Source of the DNA: Guyanagaster necrorhizus
Lineage: Eukaryota; Basidiomycota; Agaricomycetes; Agaricales; Physalacriaceae
Length of the DNA: 64,000 nucleotides
Assembly: GCF_019112545.1 (NCBI RefSeq)
Contig: NW_025064909.1
Location: 1-64,000, forward strand
Direction of reading: 5' to 3'
This document shows, one piece after another, positions 20,614-32,538 of this stretch (positions are counted from its first letter, which is position 1; every line of letters begins with the position of its first letter). The position numbers and the translations under genes are program-made. Below the pieces are notes generated by a model. The model saw only the letters and a list, made by a program, of their open reading frames with translations, searched no databases and was not told where the DNA came from.

Positions 20614-22114
20614 TCAATACAGAATGCGAAGACAAAGTCCCATTTCCCGAAGTCTTCTCAAGCGCTGCCGTGTTTCATCCTTTATCTCTGGTCCCGGGTA
20701 TTTGGACCCCAAGAACACGTCCTCCAAAGTCATCTCACGACGACGCTCGAGCATCTCGAGGAGCACCTCTTCATCCACTTCGTGCCGCCACACGAATTCC
20801 AGCGATTTCAGGTGAGGCAGGAAGTACGAAGTACGCATCGTTTGATAGTACCTCAATGAAGCGGCCTGAGATGGGGTAGTACGGCGCGAACAGAGGTTCG
20901 ATGGGTGTCCCGTAGCGGCACGGAAGAGGTTCATGAATGACAAGCCTGATAAGGCTAGTAAGTGGCCCAAGGAGCTCTAGGACCTGGGACATTCGCATGG
21001 GAACTTTATCGAGGATGAGTGAGGATAAGGAAGGGGAGAATTGGAGCAGATTTTCCACAAATGCGGCTATGAAGGGATAGCGCATGTAGATCATTTGCGC
21101 AGCATCTCCCTCAGGTCCATACCTGCCATCTTTGTGATAAGATATCTTGACATGAATGAGATTAGGAAAGCAGAAATGCTCCCCAAGCCAGCGAATGTCG
21201 TGCGTATCCACATTAATGTCTAAGGTCAAGCTGGTGATATTCTCAACTTGGTGGACGCCTGGCATCTGCAACATGCCGCGCATGGATTCGGTGTCTTCGG
21301 TTCTCCGCTTTACTGTGGTAGTGATTGTTAAATTTAGGGCATTTCTGAAGAGAGGGAACCAGCAAAGGTAGTTCTCGCAGATGATGGTGTCGACGTTGGC
21401 GCTCCAGACTCCGAGACGTGGGAGCATCTTCAGCGATGAGGGGAACTTTGCGTGGAGGGGATTGACTCGCGTATGGAAGGTGCATAGCAAAGGCATAGTT
21501 GGCTCTGTTGCTCGAAGTCGGTAGAAGTGTTTGAGGTATTGGTCCGCCACTCTGAGACTCTCGGGGCCATCAAAGGAGGGAATACCTTGGATGAGCCAGG
21601 AGACGTGTCGGGAGGGCAATGACGACGACAATACATCCAAGTTTCTCCATCGTTCGACTCTGGTACTTATAAGATCTATGCATGGCGAGACATAAGGTTC
21701 AAGGTCACTGCCATGCACTGTGACGGAGAGTTTATAACCCCCTGCACGGTGCAGTCGGAGATTGAGCAGACCAATTCTGGCAGCCTGTCGCTCCTTTTGG
21801 TAAAACGAAGAATTAAATTGCTGCAGTTCCAAAAATTTCTTGTGCCACACAAGAGGCCGATGACTATTTAGAGATACGTCGATGTCAGTCCATAGCTCAG
21901 GAAAGGAGAGCGCGACGTATCTCCATCGTCTGCAAACAAAAGACATCTTTAAGATGGCCCGTACCGCTGGACGCTTTATCTCTGCTGCCGCGACACCAGA
22001 AAAAATCAAGATTAAAATGTCATCGTCTAGCGCGTTGTTGATCGGAGCCTTCTGAATTGTCGGTGGGTGGCTTATTGGAGTTTCGAGAAGACGTACCACA
22101 TTCATTTTATCCAT
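20614..22114 (-). pseudogene. F-box protein, frameshifted by a 7-bp duplication
   Basis: One uninterrupted minus-strand exon starts MDKMNVVRLLETPISHPP. It has an F-box-like region at about residues 28-80 (ALDDDILILIFSGVA, MSFVCRRWRYVALSFPELW) followed by about 350 residues typical of Agaricomycete F-box/LRR-like proteins. The frame runs out at 20771. A second frame from about 20836 to 20614 gives the expected C-terminus (YFLPHLKSLEFVWRHEVDEE to MGLCLRILY). The switch point is a tandem GAAGTAC GAAGTAC at 20821-20834; with one unit the two frames are continuous, giving about 498 residues. It is either a recent allele-specific lesion or an assembly error, and a functional shorter protein is possible. 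Confidence 0.8.
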
Positions 22115-22710
22115 ACTGCCAAGTACTGTAGTCGAAAGTCGAAATCTTGAGAAAGCCCCGGACTTGTGCTCGTGGATGTTGAAGGAATAAAAGGTAGATG
22201 ACTAATTACAACGCGCACAACGCGACGTGTCTCGGTCACGTTTTGATATTATGTCAATATTTGCTCTTAGAGGGAAATAGCCTTCGGCACAGCCCTCAGC
22301 TTCATAGCAGTGCTTTCTACTCCTTAGTTTCCATCGAGCGGCTCCTCGAAACGAGATCGACCCATCTTTCACGCATAGCCGTTGTTTGATTAAATTTTAC
22401 TTGGGAAATATTGACATGGGTCCTCAACAGGAACTAGGAATTCCTGTCATTTGCCAGTTCATGCAGTGACAATTCACGACGACAATACTTGCCATATTAA
22501 TAAACAAGTCTATGGCTGCCTGCCTAGTAGTTTATTAATTGGCGGCTCCAAGCTTGAAATCTATTTTTAATGCTCAGCACGAACATCTTGCGAACATCGT
22601 TTTATCATTTCATCTAACAAACTTGAGGCTGTAAGCATCTGAATTCACTTCGTCCTATCTGCCTATATAACTACGAGGCTATCACTTGTGAAGGTTCTCG
22701 TCCAGCTCTC
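22115..22710. other. Intergenic between divergent genes
   Basis: No gene recognised. It should contain the promoters of the F-box gene (minus) and the signal-peptide/TM gene (plus). A CCTATATAAC box at 22661-22670 lies about 40 bases before the latter's start. Confidence 0.5.
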
Positions 22711-23707
22711 ATGATATCCGTTTTGCTCTATGCGTAGGTCAAATACTGATATCCCACTGTCCATCTATTGAACGAACTTCAACAGATTTCTGTTCGCGTC
22801 GATATCTCGCGGCTTTTCTCTCAATATTACGGCCCCAACTCATCCTCTAGCCAATTCAAATACTTCGGTACTTCTGACTTGGACCTCCGACGACCCTCAA
22901 TATTTTTGTCTGGTCGTTGGGAGAAGAAGTCCGCCGGATGTGAACTTCACCTCGTCTATACTGTCGGTCAAAGATTTCGTTGCGACTCGCAATGTATCCG
23001 TTGTTTTCGTATACACAGGGTTCGTGCTGAGAGCTATCCATCGCATAATCGACGAATAACCGTTCGCGTAGCACGACCCTCATTGAAGCCATCAAAACAA
23101 GCACCACCGAAGCGTCAGTGATCCTTCCCTGGAAGATTTTCCAGCAAACCTTAATCTCACGAAGAATATCCATCGGAGCCACCAATGTCACGTTTGCTTG
23201 GAGCGACCACTTCCATGTAGACGAAGGTCCCGTGATTGGCTTCTCGTTAGTAATCTTGCATTTCCGTAGCAGTCAACACCACTGAGTCCTGCTTCTTAGG
23301 GTAACCCAGACTCCTGTTCAAGGATCTGCTACACCGACCTCCACGTGAGCTGACACGGAAACTTGATCCAATTATGTCTGATAAATTCTGATAGATCGAT
23401 CTCCTCATCAGCTACCTCAACAGACGCATCATTGTCGTCGAAACATGATTATACAGCCCCAATCATAGCTGGCGCTGTTGGCGGCGCCTGTCTGCTTGCT
23501 CTGATTGCCGCGTCACTCTTCATATGGCAGTACCGCAAGCGGCGAAGAATCCCACCCTCTCGAGCCTTCCTCAATGACCTCGATGATAAAAGGTGGTATC
23601 CTAATAGAGCCCCGCCGAAGGATCATCCACCACCGGCATATTCGCCACGCATCAGTCAACTGGTCTTATTAATAATGCTTTCGTTGAGACCCTCGAGGTC
23701 ACGATGA
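22711..23707 (+). CDS. Secretory single-TM protein with extracellular beta-sandwich-like domain
   Basis: Exon 1 (22711-22733) is only 23 nt. A 52-nt intron (GTAGGT..CAACAG) joins it to exon 2 at 22786, giving the signal peptide MISVLLYAFLFASISRGFS. The mature N-terminus has SLNITAP and VLLTWTSDDPQYFCLVV, the W..DDP..F.L pattern of fungal Ser/Thr-rich membrane-anchored proteins. Downstream exons were not resolved with certainty. The last (about 23363-23707) encodes a Ser-rich stalk, the TM helix IIAGAVGGACLLALIAASLF, a basic stop-transfer YRKRRR and a Pro-rich tail with PPPAYSP. The gene at 34171-35500 has the same architecture and the same 23-nt first exon. Function unknown; a cell-wall or sensor role is a guess. 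Confidence 0.65.
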
Positions 23708-24425
23708 TCCCATAACTTCGAAGACCCCGCCGGAGCCTGGGGTTCAGAATAAAAGCCGTACTGTGGGGAAAGGTTTTGATCTAGGAACATGTGTAATTAA
23801 ATTTTCATTCGACCCACAGGGCAAAAAAAAAACCGAACCGGTAAAAGCCTTGCTCATTGCACCCGTCAGATCTATTGTTCTCCCAGATTGACTAAACAAT
23901 TTTAGAATTTAGAGTCTAGACCAAGACGATATTGAGTAGTCCATAATGAGATGTGCTAGTCCAGGAGAGTAAGTCAGGTTCCGAGCTGATGATGGTCCGC
24001 CTCCTTCACATCTGCCGAATAATTTATATTCTATACTATATCCGTTCCTGATGCCATACAGTTTTGTTTGCCCCTCGTAGTAATTTTATAGCTGTGTGAT
24101 TTTGAGTAATGATAAAGTCAATAGTGCTTACAACCACATCATAATTTAGCCAGCCGCATCCAGGTAGTGAAACACCGAAATGTCACCGAGGCGGCTGAAC
24201 ATCATGTGGACTATTGAAATTCACTTAATAATGGCAGATATTCACGCATCGTGGGCAGCGACAGAGGGAGCCAAGCGAACACGCAGTTTTTCTATCACCG
24301 AACTGAAAATACATAATATGAGAACTGAGGGGAATAACGATATCCTGTTAAGAGATTTCAGAATAGGATTGGTATTTCTAGTTTGCAGCCTGAAGACAAG
24401 GAATAAATCCTCCACATTCATTCAT
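23708..24425. other. Intergenic between convergent genes
   Basis: No gene recognised. It holds the 3' regions of the TM gene and the laccase. Confidence 0.5.
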
Positions 24426-27006
24426 TTAAAGGTCTGAAGCAGGAGTACTGTCATAGGTAGGACACAGTTGATCCCATTGATCTGTAGGAACGTAAGCGTG
24501 GTATCCGATACGGAGTGAAATGATCCATACCAGTAGGATCAATAGTGCCGTTCCAGCTCTCTGTAGCTTCTGCGAAAACAATGGCAAGTCCGCTGCCGGA
24601 AACGATCAGACAATCTCACAAAAAAGTCAACAGAAGGATACACGTACGCCTGTAAATGCCAATCAATATGGCTATGGAGATGCATTAACACATCATCAAT
24701 TCAAAGCGGTACAAAGATACAGACCAGTGAAGGAACCAAGGACCTGGGTTATCAGTCGTGAACCGAATGGTGACATTGTCACCTGCGACACCGATGTTGA
24801 CAACATCCCGCCTCACAGGATTTTCGTAGTTGTACACGGTGCTACCGGCACTGCGGACAACGTCGAATGTGTGCTAATCAGAGTATATGAGAACAAGCGA
24901 CTTGGAAAGTTTCACCGAAGACTTACACCGTGCAAATGGAACGGATGCTAAAAGAAGTATTGAAGATGGCGTCAGGTAATGCATTATCTGCAGGAGACTA
25001 AATGAACTGACCCCACCACCGATAACACCACCTGGGATAGAAACTTCGATGGTCGAATTCAATGGCAATGGGTAGATTGAACCCTGGGGAAGGAGGTCGC
25101 TGGCTGCCTGGGCACCGCTCAGAATCTGCAGAAGAACGGGAGTCGTCGGAGGAACGAATTGGACACCGTTGACGGTAAAAGTCCCGGCTGACGTCTGTGT
25201 AACTATTTAATACGATGGAAACTTTGAAATGAAGAATAGATGTACAAAAGCCAATGCCAAGTTGAGAGCATAGTCGACGCCTCCGGCCACGGGGGTTCCG
25301 GGCTATAAGAAATTTAAGCGATATTAGGAATATTGGTGAGAACAGAATGAAACTCACAGCTCCAGGGTTTTCGAGAGGCTGGCAGGCGTCATTCAGCAGG
25401 GTGTATGGAAACCGAACGTGGAAATTAAGGGGCACACCGATAACTGGGTCTCATTCATCTTCAGGACGCTCGTGAAAGCGATGACAGGGGGTTCCGCGTC
25501 ATTGGCGCCGTCATATCTCAAGATCGCCGAATTGATACCACTGGTGAAACCTGCAGTTCCCACACTGGGATTAGCACGGATCCCTTAAAAAGTCAAAGTC
25601 AAAGATTGGCCTTTTTATGAGGAAAACTTTCGCCTACAGTAGTTGCCTACGGCTTGGTTCGCGGTCAACTTGGATGTACATCAGAGATCACATAAATCTC
25701 TGGGAAAGGAAAGAGAAACGAACAACAAAGGAATATCTTTGACCTTGTAAATATTAGCCGTTGTTCAATAAAGATAAAGATGATGAAATACTTACCCGCG
25801 AAGATCTGGATTTCATCCACGGTATATGGGACGAGGTTCACACCGTCGGCTTCGATGATTGTCCTGTGCATCACTGGTGAATAAGAGGACCGTGGACGGT
25901 GCAAGGAAGACAAATCACATCAAATGGTCATCAATAGACACAGTGAACGCCGCGTCACACGCGACGTTCAACATTCTGATGCGGTACCTGCATTTCCCAT
26001 GAGTGAGGCACAGTCAGACTTGTGTTGGAAACTTACCGGGTTCCTTGTGTGACCTGGACAACAGATAAATCCTGTGTAAGGTTTCCAAGGCTCGATCTAT
26101 ACCGCCCATCATTATCTATGCATTCATTTTCAACTTCATATCAACTCACCGTCCAAGACCATTGATGAGACTCGCATCCGGAGTACTATTTGTCCATTAT
26201 CAGTGGCCATGTTTGGATAAAGACAAAAAGTGGCATTACGGGAAGGTTAGTTGCTTCGCAGGTGTATGGTACCAGTCCGACAACGTCAAGATACTGGTGC
26301 TGTCTGCAGCAGAGTCAATAAACAATAAGAACGAGAAAGCGAGCTAAAGTACCATCGTCGACGTCATACAAATCAGCATGTGGATCATTGGGATCGTAGA
26401 TAACAAGAGGCCCTCGGAGCCCATCACAGTATTGAGTCGCTACATTGATAGGGATCAGAAGAGGGGCAATTATCCAGCTAAAATGGATTCCTACACAAAT
26501 GAGAGTGATACCAGAATGTTCCAGCCTGATCGGTCGTATCAAACGTGTATAGGAACGAATCACCCTTTATTATGGGACATTGATTCACAAATGCGGGCCC
26601 GTCAGCCCATCCGGTACCCTTCTGGAAAAGACCGTGCCAGTGCTAAAGAAGGAGTGTATGAGACACGTAAAGCTTCGGGAGACATGGAGCGTACAATGGT
26701 CGTGCTCTGCAAAATAGAGTCGTCGGAGAGGTTGTTGACGACGTTGATTTGGAATATGTCTCCCTAGCGGGGTGTTCATAAAACAAATTGTAGATGTGTA
26801 GTCGAGAAACCAACTTTGTTTGCTGTAATGAGTGTTCCATCGATGCGCGAGTTCGCCAATGCTGCGACGCGTGAAAAACCATCGGGAGCGACCTCACCAT
26901 CAGAAATGACGAGGTTACCCGTAGGGCCAATGGTTCCCTCGCGCTGAGCATAAGAGCTGGCGAAAAGGAGAGAAATGACGAGCAAAGACGAGAGGGAGAA
27001 AGCCAT
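24426..27006 (-). CDS. Laccase (secreted multicopper oxidase), 520 aa, 20 exons
   Basis: Oxidises phenols with reduction of O2 to water; EC 1.10.3.2 family, extracellular. Exons: 27006-26815, 26763-26695, 26642-26495, 26439-26353, 26303-26240, 26185-26150, 26096-26037, 25987-25919, 25863-25796, 25743-25724, 25668-25638, 25583-25438, 25378-25358, 25302-25246, 25194-25012, 24947-24927, 24873-24725, 24671-24648, 24592-24531, 24481-24426. Every phase closes without a stop, and length is typical. The signal peptide is [20 protein letters not shown]. All four copper motifs are present: HWHG, HSH ([17 protein letters not shown]), HPFHLHG and HCHIDWH. Leu sits ten residues after the T1 cysteine (axial position), a class usually of medium redox potential. 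An upstream ATG at 27042 overlaps a TATAAAA and was rejected as start. N-glycosylation motifs include NVT, NST and NGT. Nothing marks it as defective. Confidence 0.97.
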
Positions 27007-29695
27007 GCTGACCTGGAAAGTCAGACGGTAGCTTCTACGCATTTTATACTCGAGTTGAGGTATTTATGAGCACCGAGGCTCGGATGGGAACTTCCACGCT
27101 TTCTATTGAGCACTTCAGGACGTGGTGTTCGTGACTGCTATAGCTAGGCACCCTTGGAGAACCGTTAGTAATAGGACATGAGAAGAATGGCGGTATACTC
27201 AAGCCATGCTTCTCTAGACCTGCGCCTCAGCTGTTGGATGACAAGGCACTAAACAGTCCACTCCACCATTGAATTGCAATGAATCGAAAGGCCAGATTGT
27301 ATTTCAAACGTATTGAATTTAGCGTTGTTCACGCTAGAGACAATTGTGCCGTATGCGATCACCTGGGAAGGTATACAGCTAAGAGGGAGATGAAGGTGAA
27401 ACCTGAGAGTTTGACTTAACACGGCCCACGTATCTGGATGGCGATTATCGTGGTTTTTAGTTGATTTTTTTCCATGGTCAGAATACAGGGCAATATCAAA
27501 CAAGTTCTTCGGTTGATTCGATCAGAGCTAAAATGACGTGAGTATTGACGCGTGTCCAAAGAGAAGTTCTAACGATAATCGTCTACTTGTTTTACACTTC
27601 AACAAACTGTAAAGAACTGTCAGCGAGAGAAAAAAGGTTCATGAACATATATATTACTTGCCGCGACCTTGGTCCTTCTCTCAATGAGACGACATAGAGA
27701 GCACCGATTCATATACGGTCTTCTGTTCCCTGACTAAAGCGCTAGGAACTCGCATCCATCGCTCCTCCGAACAATTTATCGGAAAGAGAAAAAAGAAGTT
27801 CCGGAGCCTGTGAAACACCTCAAAGATTGAGAATCATGGACTTGAATGAGGAATAACACGGGTATTCGGAAAGAATGGAGAGATAAGCGATATACCAGAT
27901 TGTTCTCAAAGCAGACTCGCGGGGAGGTACCACCGTAACTTCGTTCATCACAGCGCACGGACACTGATATATTGTGCACATCGTAACAAGAAGGGCAAGT
28001 CCGAGTCCCCCGCAACTATATAACGGAAAAAATTCGGGTTCCTGAAGAAATTGCTCGTACCTTCCCACGTTAAGGTCTATCCAAGCAATGCAAGTAGGAG
28101 ACAGCGATACTCGGGGCTATGGGAACGACCCACACGGTTCGCACTGGCCCCTCTGGGCACCGGCTAAGTGTAATCTTTGAAGGACGGCGAAAGGGGGAAA
28201 TCGCAACCGGTACCGTGGTTCGATGCCGCGGTCAAGCCGCGGTTAATGTGCGGCAAGAGAACCGGCAACGCGCAGCGCCACTCCCACCATCATTACCCTT
28301 AGGCTTGGCTCCCATACTTTCCAATTCCCCGTGGCAGCATATGCCTCTATTGCGGAGAGCGTTCTTACATTCTTACTGCCTCAGACGATATATCTTCTAT
28401 TACGTAGCATCATGAAAAGCCGTATGGAGATATAACTTGAACACTTCGAAGAAATTTTGCTCCGAAAATTACTTTTTCTCTAATCACAAGAACAGCCGCT
28501 GGACGTAGTTACTGGCCATGGATAACTCCATGATCTTCAAATGTGCGATTCGCGCCATTCAACCTGGGTATGCGTGCTTTCACAGTAGTCGGCCAATGAG
28601 GAGGAGCTTCATTGGTCTTTTCCCTCGGTGGTTGTTTCCACTTAGCTCGGTTTCTCTAGTCATCGGCGAACCTGATGCCCGTACATGAACGGTACTGCAG
28701 TACCTGCGAATCGTTCTCACCTGGCATGTAATGTAGGCTCAAATACGAAGTACCCTGTTATCCACGCTGTCTTCGCCATAGATCGCTTCTTTGGAAACCT
28801 CAATTTGGGTCTGGGGTTGCCTGAAAATAGGAAGCGACCCAGTATAAGGGGATATCCCATCTGTTCGGCTCTGATCGTGCAATTTGTGGTAGCCGGTGCG
28901 GCAGCGCGACGTTTGACTTCGGCAAGATATCTGCCAAGGCTATGGGGTTGGTGTTCCTCTCCCTTTCTCTCACGTACTCGAAAAAATTGACATTCATCTA
29001 GCAAAGAGATAGACGGGTATATTATACGGCAAGGTACCTTCAGGCACGCCGGACGCAAGGATACAGGTAACTACACCACGAAACCCACTCCTCACTACAC
29101 TCTAGTCAACCTCCAACTCACGACCGAGAAACCCCAGAACAAGTACCCCAAGCGGCCGTAGAACTGGAAGACCTGTTACATTACGTTGTAACCAGAAAAC
29201 TGATTGTGTTACTTACCCGGAATCAGAGCTTTCTGATTTCATAGAGTTCGTTGGGGATATATCTCCTCATAGCTGGCATCATAGCTAGCATCATCCAAGC
29301 ATTGAGATCGAGACTCAGATGCTCCATGCAACTGTATTTCTCGTGTGTGAACAGTTGGACATGACTTGCAGTGAAATGCTTGATCATGGAACGAGAATCA
29401 CAGACAGAAGCTTGCCTTAATGTACACGGACACCATAATAATTAATGATTCTTTCGCAGGTTCTCCAATTAAAGGTGAACACATGAGAACTGGACGTGGA
29501 AACGACAGTGAAGTTCATCTTCTATATCGTCCCTGAAAAGTCGACAAGCTTGGGGAATGTAACATGATAATATCCTATTTTGGAGTCAATTCTTCACATA
29601 CTATACCTTCTGCTCTATATGAAAAATAGAGAAAACACCCCGACGACTAGGCCCTCAGGAGCTCCATCATGTGTATCATGATATTATGGAAGTTC
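27007..29695. other. Long intergenic stretch, no gene recognised
   Basis: Short open frames on both strands (for example 27776-28068 -, 28119-28415 +, 28685-28990 +) have no family motif or consistent splice structure. A palindromic pair CCGCGG-TCAAG-CCGCGG occurs near 28230. CpG content is normal. Confidence 0.45.
27041..27068 (-). promoter_or_regulatory. Laccase TATA-like elements
   Basis: On the minus strand TATAAAA lies at about 27047-27041 and CATAAATACC at about 27066-27057, 35-60 bases upstream of the laccase ATG at 27006. Position suits a core promoter. I did not identify metal- or xenobiotic-response elements. Confidence 0.5.
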
Positions 29696-29965
29696 CTAGC
29701 AATAATAGCGCGCTAAAAGATGATTAATGATCCACCAAGGACAAGGACACTGGTTTAGCTCTACGGCGGTTTCCACAACGGTGCCTGGCTCCCGCCTTAA
29801 TATCATCCCCTGACAGAGCGGCTCGGCGAGCTTCGGAACCGGATCTTTTACTATTCCCCGAAACCTGAAATGATATATTTCTGTGGTGCAAGAGCCTGGA
29901 ATTCTAGGAACAATGACGGGGAAAAAAAATATGCAGAAAAACTGAAGCAGGGCGTCGAGGAACAT
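29696..29965 (-). CDS. Possible small secreted protein, 89 aa
   Basis: An ATG-started minus-strand frame begins MFLDALLQFFCIFFFPVIV, a plausible signal peptide. Polar sequence with scattered cysteines (SCTTE, LCQG, NQCPCPWW) follows, ending YYC. Small cysteine-containing secreted proteins are common in Agaricomycetes, but there is no paralogue, clear promoter or intron here, so this could be a chance frame. Confidence 0.25.
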   Translation of the reverse strand: MFLDALLQFFCIFFFPVIVPRIPGSCTTEIYHFRFRGIVKDPVPKLAEPLCQGMILRREPGTVVETAVELNQCPCPWWIINHLLARYYC

Positions 29966-31842
29966 AAGCACTAAGCACTAAGCACTGCTTCCCCTTCTAA
30001 AATTTGACGCGTTCTAATGTCCAGCCACGACGTGGGTGCACAAGTTGGTCCTTCATTTATCCCGACTCCCAGGACGCTAAATTCTTTTTAACGTTTCCAT
30101 ACGTGCGGAAAGTTCCAGCAAAGTAAACTATCAGCCCCAAGCACCCGGCTAATCGCAGGGGGTTGGATGATTCCGAGAGGCAAAGACTCGGGTACTAACA
30201 CCCTTTCTTCTCGATGCAGTTATTCATTGCCTTAGCCGTCCACATATTGAGCGCCTCACGTCAAGACAAAATAAGAATGAAACTAGCCTGGTAACCAAGC
30301 CCTCTAACAAGGAGAAATACAATTGTTGCTGTGTCAGGTGCTGCTTTTTTAAAAGTTCTATTCAAAGGTTCATCAACCTGCAAGCTACGTCATTCGTTGC
30401 TTACGCTGCGTACGCTTTATATCACTGCTGTGCATCCAATCGATGACGGTAAGTGCCAAAGTTTGTTCATGCCCCTTGATTGAGTCTCAGAGTTTCATCA
30501 CATCCACCGAACGCGATTTAGTATATAAGTTATGCAATGACCTCCTAAAACCATCACCCGCTTTACACTCCAGTCGAGATACGCCCTCTGCTATCAGACA
30601 TTCTCTCGCTCATCATTATCTGTAGCATTTAAGTATGGGAAACGAGCATACTACCTTTTTCCTGCTCCTACTGCAATCCCTGAGTATTCAACCCCCAAGT
30701 CCATCATCTCCTTTCTCCCCTACGACATTTCGCTAACCGCATCACAACATTAAACGGTCATTGGTCGATCGGTCCAGCGATACGAGCAACGCTAGCATAA
30801 CTTCGTGTGTGAACACTCAATATGAGATCTTAGCAGTCGCGATCTTCATGGTGGTCGCCCTGATTTTGTATCGATGGATTCGGACAAGACGATCCATACG
30901 TGCGCTGAAAGAGAAGTCTCATCTGGTCGCAGATGATTTAGAGAGTCAAGGGATACCCGACACCATTGAAACGCAGAGATGACTTTATGCATAACAGGTT
31001 ATGTTCTCAGTGCTGACGCAATTCGAAACGGAGAAATGTGACTCGATGAGTAGGTTGATATAATTATTGTACTACTAGTGTCCAATGTGATCATCAATGT
31101 ATTATGTATAGTAACGGACAGGTCGTTAGGAACACAGGGCGTTCTCTTGCCGTAAATTATATATTTGTCTCCTTGCATGCCAGCAGTGTATCTGCTTTAG
31201 AGTTCCTGAGATTCTGAATTCAATGCTTTAGACTGTTCATTTAAGTGTCGGAGGAAGTCCTCCGAGTGCTTGCAGGAAACTTCGGGAGTGGAGATGGGTC
31301 AATGTGAGATACATTGGAAACCGAGTTCTTGAGAGCCTGAAAGTGGGGCACCCAAGCTAACTATGGATGTACGAGATAGAGCAATGTAAGAGAATATAAA
31401 GAAATTGTAACTAGGGAGGTGAGTGGGAGAAATTCGGTAGCGGAATGTACTGTGTCTGCGAGCAGTGAGTGTGAGGGCGAGAATGCTTACTGCTTGCTTT
31501 ACCTATATATACTAGTGAGACTGAGTGGGAGGAATACGGAATGAAATATGAATGAGACGAAAAGACAATGAATTTGAAGAAAAGACAAGCCGTCGGATCA
31601 AGACAGCTAAGCATTGACTTTGAACAACCACCCTGTTCATCTAACTTCCATCAACCATCGGCACCGGACCGGGGTTGTCTGCCGCGGCTCACCGTGCCGC
31701 GGCCTCCGACAACATCCGCGACTTTCTTGCTTTTTTCTACCCTTGGGACCAGCTGAGCGCTTCCTTTTGATTCGCTTCTAGCTACTGGCCACTGGAATCG
31801 TGACAACACTTTATTTCTAATCTAAAGCATGGACAACACTCT
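29966..31842. other. Intergenic with one possible TM coding stretch
   Basis: A plus frame around 30634-30982 encodes a single hydrophobic helix (EILAVAIFMVVALILYRWI) followed by a basic stop-transfer RTRRS. Read from the ATG at 30634 it is broken by one TAA, and the alternative start at 30761 is TTG. It may be an exon of an unresolved gene. A GC-rich inverted repeat lies at 31674-31713. Confidence 0.35.
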
Positions 31843-32059
31843 TGTTGGAAATCCTCGGTGATGCGCAGGGTAGACTCCAGGCTGGTAAGGCCAGAAGGTA
31901 TGAACTCCTTATTCTGCAGCTCCTACAGAGCTCGTATTTATACTCTCCAGGCTTGTATCTAGAATTTACTACAACTTTCTCTTTCTCTCGGGCTTACTCA
32001 TCAACTCTCGGCATGATGCCGGATTGCCCTTTCTAGAACTTTCCAGCAAAATCCCAACA
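31843..32059 (+). repeat. Solo copia-type LTR with ACTCT target-site duplication
   Basis: 217 bp, TGTTGG..CCAACA with matching inverted ends, flanked by the perfect 5-bp duplication ACTCT (31838-31842 and 32060-32064). It contains a TATTTATACTCT box. It is related to the fragment at 19880-20036. No internal region remains. Orientation cannot be decided from the LTR alone. Confidence 0.85.
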
Positions 32060-32538
32060 ACTCTATTGCCTGTCGTCACTCAGCAAATATTCAGTACAGG
32101 TTACAACGCATCTTGACTGCCCAAACATAATGTAGGAGAGGGGGACCTGAATATTTTCGTATGTTTTTCTTAGCAGTGTACAGAATCGTAAACTTGCGCG
32201 TCCTTCCAGTGTTTTGTTGATACTTGAGTAATCGACCTCCTTTCCTCTTCGACTGGCGAAGCCCGTCAATTGAACGCAGCTATACTTAAGAGCCGCTCAT
32301 CATTAGCGCCCATGGACACAGCGGACCAATCGGGTCTGCGTGCTCTCAAGTGGACTTCCGACTCAATTCCAAACACACCCGGGGCTCGCTAGCGGGAGGG
32401 TCATGCGCATGACTATAGCGTGATTGCCGCATTTTTGCCAGCCAGCAGCACCTCGAAGCGGAGAAATCCTCCCACTATCCTGATGATATATAATTGTAGA
32501 CCTCCGGAACCACAGTTTTTTTCGCTGATCTCGCTATC
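32060..32538. other. Promoter region of hydrolase B
   Basis: No gene recognised. It contains the 14-mer AGCGTGATTGCCGC at 32417-32430 shared with hydrolase A and a TGATGATATATAATTG box about 60 bases before the ATG. Confidence 0.55.

Noticed and set aside
25665..25913. 82-codon minus frame within the laccase
   Set aside because: It reads through two laccase introns. The spliced laccase frame explains the conserved residues.
27007..27042. Upstream ATG for the laccase (12 extra residues)
   Set aside because: It overlaps a TATAAAA box and would bury the signal peptide. The ATG at 27006 gives a standard signal sequence.
28200..28260. tRNA-like GGTTCGATGCC sequence
   Set aside because: No acceptor or T-arm pairing could be built around it, and no D or anticodon arm fits. 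Not a tRNA.
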